64,000 nucleotides of DNA, taken from NCBI GenBank assembly GCA_019633425.1, contig WSUB01000006.1, positions 532,000 through 595,999 of the forward strand, written 5' to 3'. Made by a program: the position numbers and the translations under genes. Positions 33,039 through 45,129 of the stretch are shown here, piece after piece. The notes below the pieces were generated by a model. The model searched no databases, was not told where the DNA came from, and worked only from the letters and a program-made list of their open reading frames with translations. How positions within the stretch are numbered: position 1 is the stretch's first letter; every line of letters begins with the position of its first letter. The DNA is from Tulasnella sp. 424 (taxonomy: Eukaryota > Basidiomycota > Agaricomycetes > Cantharellales > Tulasnellaceae).

Positions 33039-33771
33039 AGCCACTTCATTTCTCGAGCTATGTCGACCATCGACCGGTGTAAAGCCGGTACATTAGTAAG
33101 ACTGTATATATGTACATCTTGGAAGGATTGCGACCGCTTCCGTTGATTAATCAGGAGGGTCTAGCCATCAGGTCGATGCCAATGCCCTGCACATTCCAGT
33201 CATATCGCTGTGATCTCTGATTTGAAACAAGCAGCCAATAGATGAAAGGCTCTGCAGCAAACCAGAGAAGATCTAGCCTTTGCGAAGCGGATTTTGAGCA
33301 CTGCGACATTGTCACCGAGATTTTGTTCATAACCGGTGGGCAATGAAACCTTGCGCCACCTCCCCCCAAGGTTTAGCTCTAATTACACCAAATCCCAGAG
33401 TTATTCTTTATGCGAGGGAGTTCCTTCTTTTGTGTGGGCAAGCTGTTGCCCTTTCTTGACCTTCCGCTCTCCACACTGCCTGAGCCGAGCACCGGACACC
33501 GGAAATTCTGGCCAGGCATTTCTAGAAACTCTTTTGCAATGCGGATGTAAGCGCAATTTTATCTGCAAACCCTGCCCTGGTCAGTGAGCTACAGCATGTC
33601 AACCTTCGCCGAGAAGGGTCCGTCGCCAAAGTCGTGACCTCATACGACAAGACCCCCGCAATCGCCATCAGGGACAACAACAAATATAAACGAAGCTTTA
33701 TCATTTTGTGGGTGGTGGTGAGGGTGCAAGAAAGATGTTTACTATGTTCGCACAGACCACAACGAACATTA
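33039..33771. other. Convergent intergenic region, F-box B / F-box C
   Basis: The two genes face each other across this stretch. It holds 3' flanks only; I see no gene. Confidence 0.55.
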
Positions 33772-35101
33772 TCACATTCTTGGTGTGTGTTCAAAATCAA
33801 CTAACAAGGGACATCGTTGTTTAAGTATCCGGAAGATGTCATCCCAGTTATCCGCAACGGAAAGTTTCTGGGAGGCGTCATAATCATCTGACAGGCCCGT
33901 CGAGGGAGATGATTGTTCAGTTGCGACGGTTAAGTCGAAAAAGAGCAACGCCAACCGGCGGATGGATAAGAAAAGTGAAACCCCGTCTAGAATCTGACAG
34001 AAAAGTATATCAAAATTGATTAACACTAGGGTCCTGGCACAAATTGGAGCGAGGAATGTGCTTACGACTTGAGGGGCGACTACACCGCCGTACCAGAACG
34101 TCAACTGTTCTATCTCCGGTAGGTTGAGTGCGACAACTTTGAAGATAGATCTGAGACTTCCTTCGCCGTTCCACCATAGCAAGTCGAGGGAGAATATCCT
34201 GATTGTCTGGGTTGAAAGGGAGAGGTTGTGGAACAGTGGGTCGTCGATATTTGGTGTCCCACTGTAACAACGGATATGCAACTCCTCGATTGGACGGCTA
34301 GGAGCAATGGCGGCTGCTTCTGTAAGTCTTGCTGTGAGACGTCTAAGCTTTGGAATGGCCTTTTTGTCGAGTGTCTCCAAATTTTGAATACCTCCATGAA
34401 TGGTGAGATGCTCCAAATGCGGCTGAGTTTGGAGAAGTTGACAGAAATTGTTATCGTTTCCGCTGACAAAGTAAACGAGTCTGATTAATTGCATTTTGTA
34501 TATGGCTTTCGTCACTGGTTCCCAAATCGTATCGGACACCCAATCGATGCAATCCCAAAGCTCGAGGTCCCGAATGTTGAAAGCTTGCGAGAGAACAGTA
34601 CTGGTGCTTTTGAAGCATTCTGTTTGAGCGAGACGCTCTCTCCTGGATTTTGGGCTTTTGCCTAGACCGAACCTCCGTCTCGGCGGCGGAATGGTTAACG
34701 GGGTGAGTGGACCACAGTAGCTTTGTATGTGGGTGATGAGGTCCTGGCGCTTTGCGAGCGTTCGGTGAGCTTTAATGTTTTGATCCCCGTGCCATGAGAG
34801 GGTGAGGTGGCGATAAAGAATCGGTTCCAGCAATCCTTGAAAGTAGCGACACGTTTGGATGAGGGACGCTGTGCTAGCAGTGCTCAAATAACAGATAACT
34901 ATGGCGAGGATATCATCCGGTAGTTGAATAAACGTTGAGTGTTTTTGACACTTTAGAGGTGGTTCTCTGAGCTCGGTGGATTTGATCCCAGGGCGCAAGG
35001 TCTTGGGGAGAAGAGTAAGAAATCCGGAGATTTTACGTTCCGCTGTCTAAGAAAGGGGAGTAAAATTCCTGTTATACTTGAGGTATAATGAACCGTACCA
35101 T
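33772..35101 (-). CDS. F-box protein, copy C
   Basis: Three exons (35099-35101 start codon alone, 34066-35046, 33772-33993) give 401 aa. The F-box reads FIQLPDDILAIVICYLS...LIQTCRYFQGLLE. The C-terminus is RCPLLVDFEHTPRM. The second intron (33994-34065) sits at the position conserved in all four paralogues. Here it is 72 bp, a multiple of three, with no stop, so retention would insert 24 residues in frame. The gene is more diverged from A and B than they are from each other. The role is as for the other F-box proteins, with unknown substrate. Confidence 0.8.
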
Positions 35102-35545
35102 AGTTGAGATGGGGACCGGAGAGGCCCAATCCAGTGGTTCGGTGGTGGTGGAAAGGTTCAAGTCAGACGTGGCTCGTGCACAGCCACATGATATCCCCTC
35201 GATGTACCCTGAGGCGTGACAACTTCAAGTTTGCCACCGCGATGGAGACAGCACACGGAACCGTATAAGCCGTTACGGAAAAGAGACTGATGCACCGTTC
35301 CCCAATCCAGAAGCGGCGCAGAAGCGTACGCTGGTGACAGAATTTGGCTCAAGTAATTGCTTCGGAGGCGATATTTCACTAGAGATCCCACAAATATCTT
35401 TCAACCTCAGTCACATCGCCTGCCGTCTGAGGCCATTTAGGTACCACATAGACCGACCCAGAACAGGCAAATCGTCATATTTCCGAGAATGTGATGAAGG
35501 AATGACGAGAACAGACTTTGCACTGGCTACTACGTCACTCACAGT
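35102..35545. other. Intergenic region between F-box C and D
   Basis: Promoter side of copy C and 3' side of copy D. A 77-codon minus frame (35158-35391) has no family features. Confidence 0.5.
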
Positions 35546-36960
35546 TCACCAAATCGTTGGCGGTGTCCGCTCAACTTCAACCAACAAAGGACACAGTATC
35601 TTCAAACGCCGAAAGAGATCATCCCAGTTGCTTGCAACAATATCACGGCGGACAACATCATCACTTCTCGAGGGATCTACCAAGTCTTCTGAGAGGGGCT
35701 GAGCTCCTTCCGCCCCCGCGACTAGTTCAGCATTTACAAGTAACAAGCGGCGGAGGGACCGGAAAAGTGGTATTTCGTCAAGAATCTGAATGAGTATATT
35801 CCAATATTAACTGTCTGGCGAGATGGGTTAGATCAGAAGAACTCACAACTTGCCCCAGAATAGTTCCATGTACCTCTATGGTCAGTTGTTCGAGATCCAG
35901 CAAAGTTTGCGAGGCAAGTCGCAGTGGAATTTGAGCATTCTGATTGCCCCTTTGGTTATATAAGCCTGTACAAAGCTTTATTATAGGTCCTGTTGATAGG
36001 GCAAGTCGCTGGAAGAGAGCCGGGTTGAAATCGTTGGTATCAAACCTTGAGGCGAGAGTGAGTTGTTCGACTGGACGACCCGGAACAATGTGCGAAGCGT
36101 CTTGTAACGTTGCTACGAGCGACCTGAGCTTGGGAAGGTCGGCTTTATCCAATCCTTCCAACGAGGGGACATTCCACCCAATCTCGAGGTGCTCCAGCTC
36201 TGGTTGCGCCCGAAGGACTTGGGTCGGCTCAGCTGAGTGCCAAAGGTACAGGCGAGTCAGCGACATGTTGAATACTGCTGCTTTAACAGGTTCAAATATC
36301 GGATCTGAAGCCCAATCGTGGGTGTCCGTAAAATCGAGATCTACGATTCGGGTAGCCTTTGTGAAAATGAATACCGCGTTCTTGAAGGGTTCTGTTTCCG
36401 TGAGGGGAGGAGGGGGTGGTTTCGCGGGCTCCATGACCTTGCGTATCCGTAACATACCGCGGAGAGTTCGTTTGCGTGGTGGGAGGGCGTGTGATGATGT
36501 TATGGGAGATGGTTTGGGAAGCGGTATGAGGGGACCTATATAGCTGCGGATGCATAGGATGAGATCCGGGCGCTCCGCAAGCGTTCGATGTAGAGGGTTC
36601 GCTCCGTAGTGGAACCAAGGGTAAAAAGGGCCCAGATGAATGTAAAGGGCTGTTTCGAGCAAGTTGTGGAGATATCGGCATGTCTGAATGACGCGTGCTT
36701 TGGCTGTCGTGTCCAGGTGATGCAGAAAGAGAATAAGGATGTCTTCTGGAAGTTGTGCAAATTTCGAGTCCTTCTGGCACTCTAGCGGAGTTCCCCTCCT
36801 GGCTAAGTTGGTCCTCGGAGGCTCGGGGGGGTTGGCCTGGCTCTTCTGACGGAATAGGCTACGGACGAAAGAAGGCAGTAGAGACCCTCTGAGGCTTGTC
36901 TAGGAGATAGGATCAGTATTGGAAACGTACAAAAACTAAGACAGGGTTTACCGTAGTCAT
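35546..36960 (-). CDS. F-box protein, copy D
   Basis: Three exons (36952-36960, 35847-36899, 35546-35785) give 433 aa. The first exon encodes only Met-Thr-Thr, similar to the one-codon exons of the paralogues. The F-box is FAQLPEDILILFLHHLD...VIQTCRYLHNLLE. A Pro-rich insert (KPPPPPLTETE) precedes the leucine-rich part, and the C-terminus is LCPLLVEVERTPPTIW. The intron before the last exon falls after GQV, as in the other copies. Probably an SCF substrate receptor; substrate unknown. Confidence 0.8.
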
Positions 36961-38057
36961 TGATGAAGGGGCGGGAAAGGGTGCAGCTGGACAAGAGTTG
37001 GGTGGTGGTGGCGGTGGCGGTGGCGGTGGCGGTGGCGGATGGAACAAAGCCAAACGGTCGGCACTGCCACTACGAGAGAATTGGGAGTTAGTTGGGGATC
37101 GCTCACTCCGAAATAACGCTAGCGGCGTTCTCAAATATTAACCACTGCTACCAGATGGTAGCTACATCGCTTTGGAAGCACTGGTCACCTTCTAGTGAGA
37201 ATCTCTAACTGCAAGAATCAGTCTGGGGAGGTTCGGGGTTCGGACACTCTCTTGATTCAGCGGAGGCCATTCTATCAAATAGAATGACGTCGGCGAAGCT
37301 GGGGGTTCAGTGTGGTGAAAGCTCTTACTAGGCCCGAGCGGCTGGGCCGACGCGCTGGGGGTAGTTTTATTCGGGCACGTGGTCTCGGACTGCGACCGAG
37401 TGTTCCGCTGGCTTACGTTTCCAGCGGCGGTTGCCTGACCACCACCAAGTCTCGATGCCGGCGGGACAAATGACCATCATTGGACGACGTGCAAACCACT
37501 CAGATTCAGCTGTGACGAATACTTCGGTCGATGCAGGGGCCCAACAACATTTTACTATTGTCTATCACCCCGAATTTTTGGCCTCGCCGACCTCCCTGGC
37601 AACCCACTCTTAATATGGAGCCCCTCCTTTGAACTCGCATCATGTGTTACCGCATCCAGAAATGTAAAGTATTATTGCTGCGTCCGTGCCAAGCAGCTGT
37701 TTCAGTCTGTGTGAGTCCTTCGACAAATAAACATGGTGTTTGGTCTGACAAACCCCGAGTCGGCCGTTCTCCGAGTCCATGCTTCTTGATAGGCAACTCG
37801 CCGAGCCCACACTCCACTCACACACCAGTTTCATAATCAACTCTAAGCATAGAGTAGAAGTGAAATGTGCTCGGCGGGAAGCCCGTCGAGCTGATGCACC
37901 ACCGACGGTCAGCACCGACTGAGGCGGTCAACGCCCTTCATCTTGGACACTCACAAACTGTATAAGAGCCCACCGTCGCAATGGAAGTCTCCCTCCTTCA
38001 TCAGAACAACAACACAGCCAATTCTCTCTCGTCCTCTCTCATCGGTGCTCAACAACA
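36961..38057. other. Intergenic region upstream of F-box D and the MFS gene
   Basis: Divergent promoter region of 1.1 kb. It contains a (GGCGGT)n hexanucleotide tract at about 37001-37038 (separate entry). No gene recognised. Confidence 0.5.
37001..37038. repeat. GGT/GGCGGT microsatellite
   Basis: Three GGT units followed by about five GGCGGT units, just upstream of the F-box D start. G-rich on the plus strand, so quadruplex formation is conceivable. Confidence 0.8.
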
Positions 38058-40029
38058 ATGACTACTCTCCCAACTCTGAGTGAAGAAGTACAGAGCATCA
38101 GGGATATCCCATCATCAGGAACACTCACACCTGCCACCGAACCAACCCTTCATGGCGACCCACCTCTCGAGTCCGAGCGCGTTCCAGCGAAGTCCGACAC
38201 CAACAACCAACTCGGCCTTCGGTTCTGGATGATCTTCGTCGCTCTCATGGTGTCCACGTTCCTCAGTGCACTAGATTTTGTATGTATCAATGCTGTGATC
38301 AACCTTACTTGAACATTAGCGCTGACCATGTCGGCCATTTCGTCCAGACGAGTGTCTCAACAGCGCTTCCGACGATTGTTCAAGACCTTCAAGGAACAGA
38401 GTTCGCATGGGTCGGATCGGCATTCGCACTCGGAAGCACCGCAATCCTCCCTCTCACCGGCGGCTTGGCTCAAATCTTCGGTCGTCGGCCAGTGGTTCTC
38501 GGCTCTTTAATCCTTTTCGCGTTGGGCTCGGGTCTGGCAGGCGGAGCGGTTAACATGAATATGCTGATCGCAGGCAGAGGTCAATTTAATCGTTGTTCTT
38601 GAGTGTCTAAGAAAGCGAGAGCTGACTTCGGGTTCTCCTTCTACAGCTATCCAAGGTGTCGGCGGAGGAGGAATTCTCTCCTCGACCGAAATCATAGTTG
38701 CCGACCTTGTTCCCCTTTCACAACGTGGAGCATACTTAGGCCTCATCGGCGCCGTTTGGGCAGTGGCCGCTGCTATCGGTCCCCCGATCGGTGGTGCCTT
38801 CTCTCAAACCAACTGGCGTTGGTTATTCTACATGAACATCCCCTTGACTGCTATCGCCATCGCATTCGTCTGGGTCTTCCTTCGTCTCAAAACGCCTCAA
38901 GACGACTTCCAAACCAAGATGAGGAGGATGGATTGGATCGGAAACGGAATCATCATCCTCGCCACGACTCTCACTGTCGTTGCGCTCACCTGGGCAGGAG
39001 TCAAGTACCCGTGGTCTTCGTACCAGGTGCTCGTACCGCTTATCCTAGGCTTGGGTTTGACTGCTGCATTCTTCGTGTATGAAGCCAAGTTTGCCATCGA
39101 ACCTGTTGTTCCTTGGGAACTCGTCAACAACAGGACCGCGCTCTCTGGTTTCCTCGGTGTCTTCCTGCACAGTATCGTCTCAACGGCTGTCATCTGTGAG
39201 CCTCCCGCCTTTTCCTCCAATGCAGAATAACACTAATACGACGACCGAATCCCAGACTATCTTCCCGTGTACTTCCAAGCGTCTCTCTTACAAAGTCCAG
39301 TTCGCTCCGGCATTAGTATCTTCGGCAACTCGTTCACCATCCCCCCAAGCGCAATGGGTAAGCCTGCGCGTTGTTGAGCGGTTTTCAATCGGGCACTAAT
39401 TCACATCATTATTATCAGCCCTTGGCATAACTGTTACCCTCCTCAAAATATATGTTCCTCAGAACTACGCCGGCTGGGTGTTTACTTCCATCGGTGTCGG
39501 CCTGCTCACCACCCTCAAAGTCACCTCTCCCGTCGGCGCCTGGGTCGGATATCAAATTATCGAAGGCATCGGTTTCGGCATTCTATACAGCGCACCTCAG
39601 TTCCCTATTCTCTCGTCCGTTCCAATCACCGAATCCGCGCACGCTTTGGCTCTCTTCGTCTTTGTTCGATCCTACTCTCAAACCTGGGGTGTCACCCTTG
39701 GTGGGACCATCCTGCAAAACGAGTTGAAGAAGAAGCTGCCTCAGGCATTCTTGGAGATGTTCCCCGGAGAAGGCGTCGAGATTACCTATGCGGCCATTCC
39801 AAGGATCGGAGGCCTTGCGGAGCCGTTGAAGAGGGAGGTCAGGGACGCTTTCGCAAGTAGCTTGAGTACCGTGTGGTACGTCATGGCTGCGGTTAGTGTG
39901 GTTGGATTCTTTACGGTGCTGGGCATGAAGCAGCTGGAAATGCACGAGGCGACGGACGAGAACTGGGGTTTGGAGGAGCAGAAGAAAGTTGTGGACGAGG
40001 AAAAGGATGTGAAACCTCAGACCGTGTAA
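38058..40029 (+). CDS. Major facilitator superfamily transporter (DHA-type multidrug/efflux)
   Basis: Five exons (38058-38279, 38348-38579, 38647-39195, 39256-39357, 39419-40029) give 571 aa. A polar N-terminal tail of about 55 residues leads into helix 1 (FWMIFVALMVSTFLSALD). The family motifs follow: STALPTIVQDL, the loop motif GxLAxxxGRRPV (GGLAQIFGRRPVVL), the helix-5 antiporter region (GAVWAVAAAIGPPIGGAF) and an NWRWLFYMNIP block. About 14 helices are expected, ending in a charged cytoplasmic tail. Such proteins export small molecules or drugs by proton antiport; the substrate is not predictable. The last codons and the 3' flank are duplicated at 45331 onward. Confidence 0.88.
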
Positions 40030-40295
40030 AGCCCCTGCGACATGTATCGTTCTCCCTGTATCCTATATTGTATTTCTAGACACGTTGTAACCTTAGCTAT
40101 ACTCAAATTTACGCCACAATTTCTTAATTCGACATCATTTGCTTCCGATGAAGGGTATTGAAGCTGGATAACGCTCGAGCAGCCTCAAGACATACCCCAA
40201 AATAAACAAAGGTACTGTGTATTTTGAGTGGGGTTGAACCCAAGAAATGTTCCATTCGAGCTCGGATTTCGTTTCAAACTGATAAAATCGCCGGC

Positions 40296-41222
40296 TCATA
40301 CCGTGTCGATTTTATCCCCTCCAGTCGAAGTCTTCTTGTACATCAAATCGGTTCGAATTGTATACTTTTCTCCCTTGAGGACCTTCGCCCCGCAGTGACG
40401 CAAGTTCCCCTGCTCAAATATGAGCGCTCTCCCGGGGCGTGGGTCCACCTCAACGACTACATCCCGCGTGAGGTAGGTTGCGAACTGCGTGGCGCCTCCT
40501 TCCAAATCCTCCTTTGAGCCGTTGAGGTATAGTTGGAGTGTCAGGCAAGATATCTCCGAGTGATCGGGAGCCCGATATACTATTCAGAAATTCAGATCAG
40601 GCAGTGGAAAGATAGTCGGACTGCGTGCATCCCACGTGAGTAAAAGGCGAAACCACTCACTTCCATCGTAATGAGGTTCGAAATAATCTCCTCTAACATA
40701 CTTGAGGTACTTCAACTGCTCATTCAGTCTCGTCAACTGAACCTCGTTTTCGTTCTTTGTCTTCGCCTCGTCCTCATCCCCCGTACCCTCCCGACCGGAA
40801 TAATCTTCGCCAAACAGCGAATACTTGCTCGCCGGCGCATGGAGGACTTCTTCTGGCAGGTGCGGCCTCAATTTACTCAAAATCCAATCAGCCAACTCGA
40901 CATTTTCCAGTAAAATTCGGCCGGATTTTCGGTAATCTTCGACGACTGCGCCGCCAGTTTGGTCTCCTGGCCCACCATGAACTACGGCTGCGCTCCACGG
41001 CGCGGAGTCCTCTCCCGCTTTCAACAGCTTTTGGCAGTCTTCTGGTGTGAGGGCGTTATCGATGATGAATGCGACCTTTCCTTCGTTCTCTGAGAGACCA
41101 ACGGCTTCCCAGTCGACTTTGTGAACGATGATTGGAGCTGGCTCCTCGGATGATGGTGCCGCTGGGGGTTCCGGCAGTCTGAAAACGGTGGTGGCGCGTT
41201 CGGGATCGAAGGATTTCAACAT
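40296..41222 (-). CDS. 2-oxoglutarate/Fe(II) oxygenase, prolyl 4-hydroxylase-like, copy 1
   Basis: Two exons (40661-41222 and 40296-40579) give 281 aa. The metal- and cosubstrate-binding residues are visible: HYD (H-x-D) at the exon junction, the distal His in LRHCGAKVLKGEKY and the downstream Arg of TIRTDLMY. The YLNGSKEDLEGGATQF block and the YRKSGR segment are also typical of P4H-type domains. There is no signal peptide, so it is probably cytosolic or nuclear. Proteins of this class hydroxylate prolyl or other residues, or small molecules. It lies between the MFS and GMC genes. Frame intact. Confidence 0.88.
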
Positions 41223-42765
41223 GATGGAATCAAGAGGTTATGACAGTGAGGTTATGATCTGGTCTCCTCGTCGCGAATGGGCGAGTCTCTCAGTGTTCAA
41301 GCCAAGCCGAACGATGCCGAGACCGGCGCCTAACCTCTCTTTTTATTTGTTAATTTTCTTCTCATGTTTGTTTTTCTCTCGACCCATCCTCATCCTAATG
41401 CTTTGTTTGTATCGTCTCCGTTCTGTTGGTCTGTTTCTCCATCAGTTCAATCTCGTACTTTCCTCTTATACCCTAGAGCCTTGCATGTACGGGATACCTC
41501 AGTCGATTGCCGCATCGCTGAAGTATGCCCCCTTTCCTTTCCTGTCCTCGGGCACCTGTCCTGACTCATTCTCCGTCTAGCAGTATTTTACTCTGACAGG
41601 TGCTTCGAATCTCTACTATACATTAGTCAATTGCCATACTCTATTCTGACAGATTTCCCCAGGATTTCTGGGACAAGTGACAGTCTGATAGTCAGGAAAA
41701 TGTTAGGGTAAAATCTAATATTTATATATGCGTGACTGTCTCAGGAAAATTCCGCCCATTGAAACTCCGACTCCCTGAAGTCTAAAGGCCCCACCCCGGC
41801 ATTGTCCTCGACGACACTCCCTTAACGCCACCAAATCCGTCGTACCGTTGACGCCCAGCACAGTCCCCCCCCCCCCCTCACTTCTGCGGAGGTTATGTGC
41901 GATAAAATCAACGGGTTAGGCCTTGAGTTGCGTGCAAAGTTGATATCTTTGGGGCATTTTTGAGTCATGCAGGAGTGACATCTCGGGCGGCGGGTACTCT
42001 GCCGACCCGAGAGCACCCCTGAGGCAGGTGAACGCGGTCGGCCAGGGAGGAAAATAGATAACGGGTTTCAGCTAGAACCGAAGCCGAAATTCAGGATTTC
42101 GCCTTTTACGGAAGATCCCGAAAGCCTCGCCGCGCCTAAGCCCCAAAATGGATAGCGGCGACGGCAGTCGATAGCCTGGGCGCCATCAGCAAAATTGATA
42201 TCTTTTGACTATCCTTCGTGGATAACGGGAGTTTTGGCTGATTTTTCTGGGTCCTTCCAACACCCGTCACCCATGAAATGCAGCACGGGCGCACCAGTAA
42301 AATTCTCCAAAATTCGCTACACACACACGCAAATATTCCGACTGATGATGAGGTAGGTTTGAGGTTGAAAATCGGTGACGCTTTTTGAGTGAACCTGAAA
42401 GCCACGGCTTGGCACTATCGGCGGCGGGCGGGTAATCAGGGAAAAGCCCCAGGCACGCAAGTGCCGGGGTGTCAACTGTCAACTGTCCCAGAAATCCTAC
42501 GAGAAGTCGTCCAATATTTTTCACGCTCACTGCCTTTAATTTAGACCCTGTTAATAAGGTACCATGCAAATTCCACGCTGAAGTGGGGGTTCTCGTTCAT
42601 CCGGGTAATGACGCCTTGGACGAGTATAAATCCTCAACCCAACGACTATCTTTTGATCCTTTTTCCTTTGCTTAATCGTTAGGCTGTCCCTCCCTCTCTC
42701 TGCGCTCCCTCTCGTTTAATCCTCCCACTCATTTTTCCCATTTCACGGAAGATTCGGTCTTACGA
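41223..42765. other. Divergent intergenic region, oxygenase 1 / GMC gene
   Basis: 1.5 kb with no recognisable gene. It includes a C11-12 run near 41866 and several TCTGACAG-type short repeats near 41597-41690. A TATAAA at 42625-42630 is 136 bp before the GMC start. Confidence 0.5.
42625..42630 (+). promoter_or_regulatory. TATA box of the GMC oxidoreductase gene
   Basis: TATAAA in the context GAGTATAAATCC, 136 bp upstream of the ATG at 42766. A pyrimidine-rich stretch (42680-42740) lies between. Confidence 0.5.
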
Positions 42766-45129
42766 ATGTTCCCCATGTCTGTAAAGCTTGTGATTGCTTT
42801 GGCATCCCTCGTCCCTGCCGTATTGGGCGGCGGCATCGTCTCGGACCCAAGCGTTTTTGCTTCCAAACCATTTGATTACATCGTCGTTGGAGGTCAGCCC
42901 CGCTTTGTTCCTTTCGGTATTGGCTATCAACTCACTCACGCCCTCCCTCCCCCTAGGTGGAACTGCTGGCTTGGCCGTTGCAGCCCGACTCTCTGAGAAC
43001 CCATTGAATGTCGTCGGTGTTATCGAAGCCGGCCAACATCTTCCCGACGACCCCCTCATCTTCACCCCAGGTCAGTCTAACCCCTAGAGTTGTTTCCTTT
43101 CGATTTCTATTGAACCCCTGATGTTAATTTGAAACGGCCTCATTTTCTAGGCCTTTTCGGATATGCTCAAGGTCAACCACAATATGACTGGATGCTGGAG
43201 ACTGTCCCTCAGGTAAGCAGCCGAATATTGTCTTGGTGTCTATCCGACTATCGAGTTCTACGTCGCTAACAGCCATCCCTCCCGACCCCTTATGCTAGCC
43301 CGCCCTCGATGGAAGAGTCGTCGAGCGACCAAGAGGCAAGATTCTCGGTGGCTCAAGTGCGGTGCGTATCGACCCCGATTCGGTTATCTGGCGCGTAGAG
43401 CTCATCTGCTTCTCTTTCTTCACGTTCCCAATTTAGCTCAACTACATGGCCTTCGACCGCGGAAGCAAGGCAGAGTACGACGCGTGGAAGCAGTTTGGCG
43501 GAGCCGACTGGAGTTGGGATGGTCTCCTTCCTTACTTCAAAAAGGCGGAGCACGTCCACGGTGCTGCTGTGACCACCCCATGGAACGATCCCAAGATCGT
43601 CGACATTTTGGCAGAAGGTGTTTTGGGACCAGTTCAGGTCTCTTACAACGACTGGTACTCTGACATCACCAAGCCGTACCTCGATACCGTCTCTTCTCTT
43701 GGGATCCAGCGCTCGACAACTCCCGACAATGGTGACGCCACTGGCGTCTACAACTGCAAGATGTCGGTCGACCGTACCACCGGACGACGAAGCTACGCCG
43801 CCAACACTTACCACTCGATCGCCTCTGCTCGATTCAACTACTACGTCCTCCTTGGTGCTGGGGCAACCAAGGTCGTCACCACCGGCTCCTCGCTGAAGCG
43901 GGACGACGCTGCTGTTGCTGACACTGCGGACAATGTAGCTCGCAGCTCGGGCCTCACTGCCACTGGCGTGATCTCCAATGTCGGCAGCAGCACCTACACT
44001 GCCAAGGTCAAGAAGGAAGTCATCGTCTCCGCCGGTTCCCTCAAGACTCCTCAGCTGCTCGAGTTGTCCGGTATCGGTAACAAGACCATCTTGCAGCAGT
44101 ACGGCATTACTCCCGTCGTCGACCTTCCCGGTGTCGGCGAGAACCTCCAGGACCACGTCTTCGTTCCCAATTCGTTCGCTCTCAAGCCCGGATACACCAC
44201 CTTCGATATCCTCGCCAACGATCCTACTTACGCTGCCCAACAGAACGCGACCTAGTAAGCTTTCTTTTTCCTCTCTCACCCGGGTGAAACCGTCGAGAGA
44301 TTGACCAAATCTTTCACAGCTACAAGAATGGTACTGGAATGTACGCTGCTACTCACTCTGCTTTCGCGTTCTTCAACCTCCAAACCTTCATGTCCCAGAG
44401 TGACGTCAACAGCCTCGTCTCTCAAGCCGTCTCCAATTCTCAGAACGAAGGTCTTTCCGAGCTCGAGAAAGACGAACTTCTCATCCTAGCCAACGATGCC
44501 AAGTCCTCCGGCCTCGGTCAGGTCGAAATCATCATGTACCCCGGCCACTTCTCCCCAAGCCCCGCTGTTCCCGGAACCAGCTATATCAGCATCCTCATGG
44601 CTCTCCAACGCCCATGGTCCCGCGGAAGCGTTCATATCGGATCGAGCGACGCTACTGCTCCTCCGGTCATCAACCCCCACTACTTGGAGAACTCTTTCGG
44701 TGAGTTGTGGATCAGTGAGAACTACCCTCTTGGTTCGAAACTAATTAGGCTATTATTTTGCTTCTAGATCTCCAAGTTCTCATAAAAGCTTGCCAATTCG
44801 CTCGCAAGATTGCTCAGACTGAACCCTTGAAGAGCGCCATCGCCTCCTTCCAGGACCCACCATCCAACGTCACCTCCGATGCCGATTTTGCTGCCTACGT
44901 CAAGGCCGCTGTTGAGCCTGTGTACCACCCTGTTGGTACCGCCTCTCTCGGTGCTCGCGCTGACGGTGGTGTTGTCGACTCCCGTCTCAAGGTCTACGGT
45001 ACCAACAACATCCGCGTAGCTGACGCTTCTATCATTCCTCTCGAACCCGCATCACATCTCCAGAGCACCGTCTACGCCATTGGCGAGAAGGCTGCCGATA
45101 TCATCCTCGCCGACAACTTCATCCTATAA
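42766..45129 (+). CDS. Secreted GMC oxidoreductase (aryl-alcohol oxidase / glucose oxidase-like)
   Basis: Seven exons (42766-42892, 42957-43070, 43151-43212, 43299-43361, 43437-44254, 44320-44699, 44768-45129) give 641 aa. A signal peptide (MSVKLVIALASLVPAVLG) is followed by the FAD-binding Rossmann motif (DYIVVGGGTAGLAVAARL). The GMC signature 1 (RGKILGGSSALNYM) and signature 2 (AGSLKTPQLLELSGIG) are present. Near the C-terminus are the catalytic His region (PVYHPVGTASLG) and the second active-site position (PASHLQSTVYAIGEKAAD). Family members oxidise aryl alcohols or sugars and make H2O2 for lignocellulose decay or secondary metabolism. An in-frame Met three codons into the frame (42775) could be the real start. 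Flanked on both sides by the duplicated oxygenase genes. Confidence 0.9.

Noticed and set aside
36292..36780. 162-codon minus-strand frame near F-box D
   Set aside because: It is another phase of the F-box D long exon; the F-box motif lies in a different frame.
43353..44279. 308-codon minus-strand frame
   Set aside because: It lies antisense to the main GMC exon, whose FAD and GMC motifs are clear.
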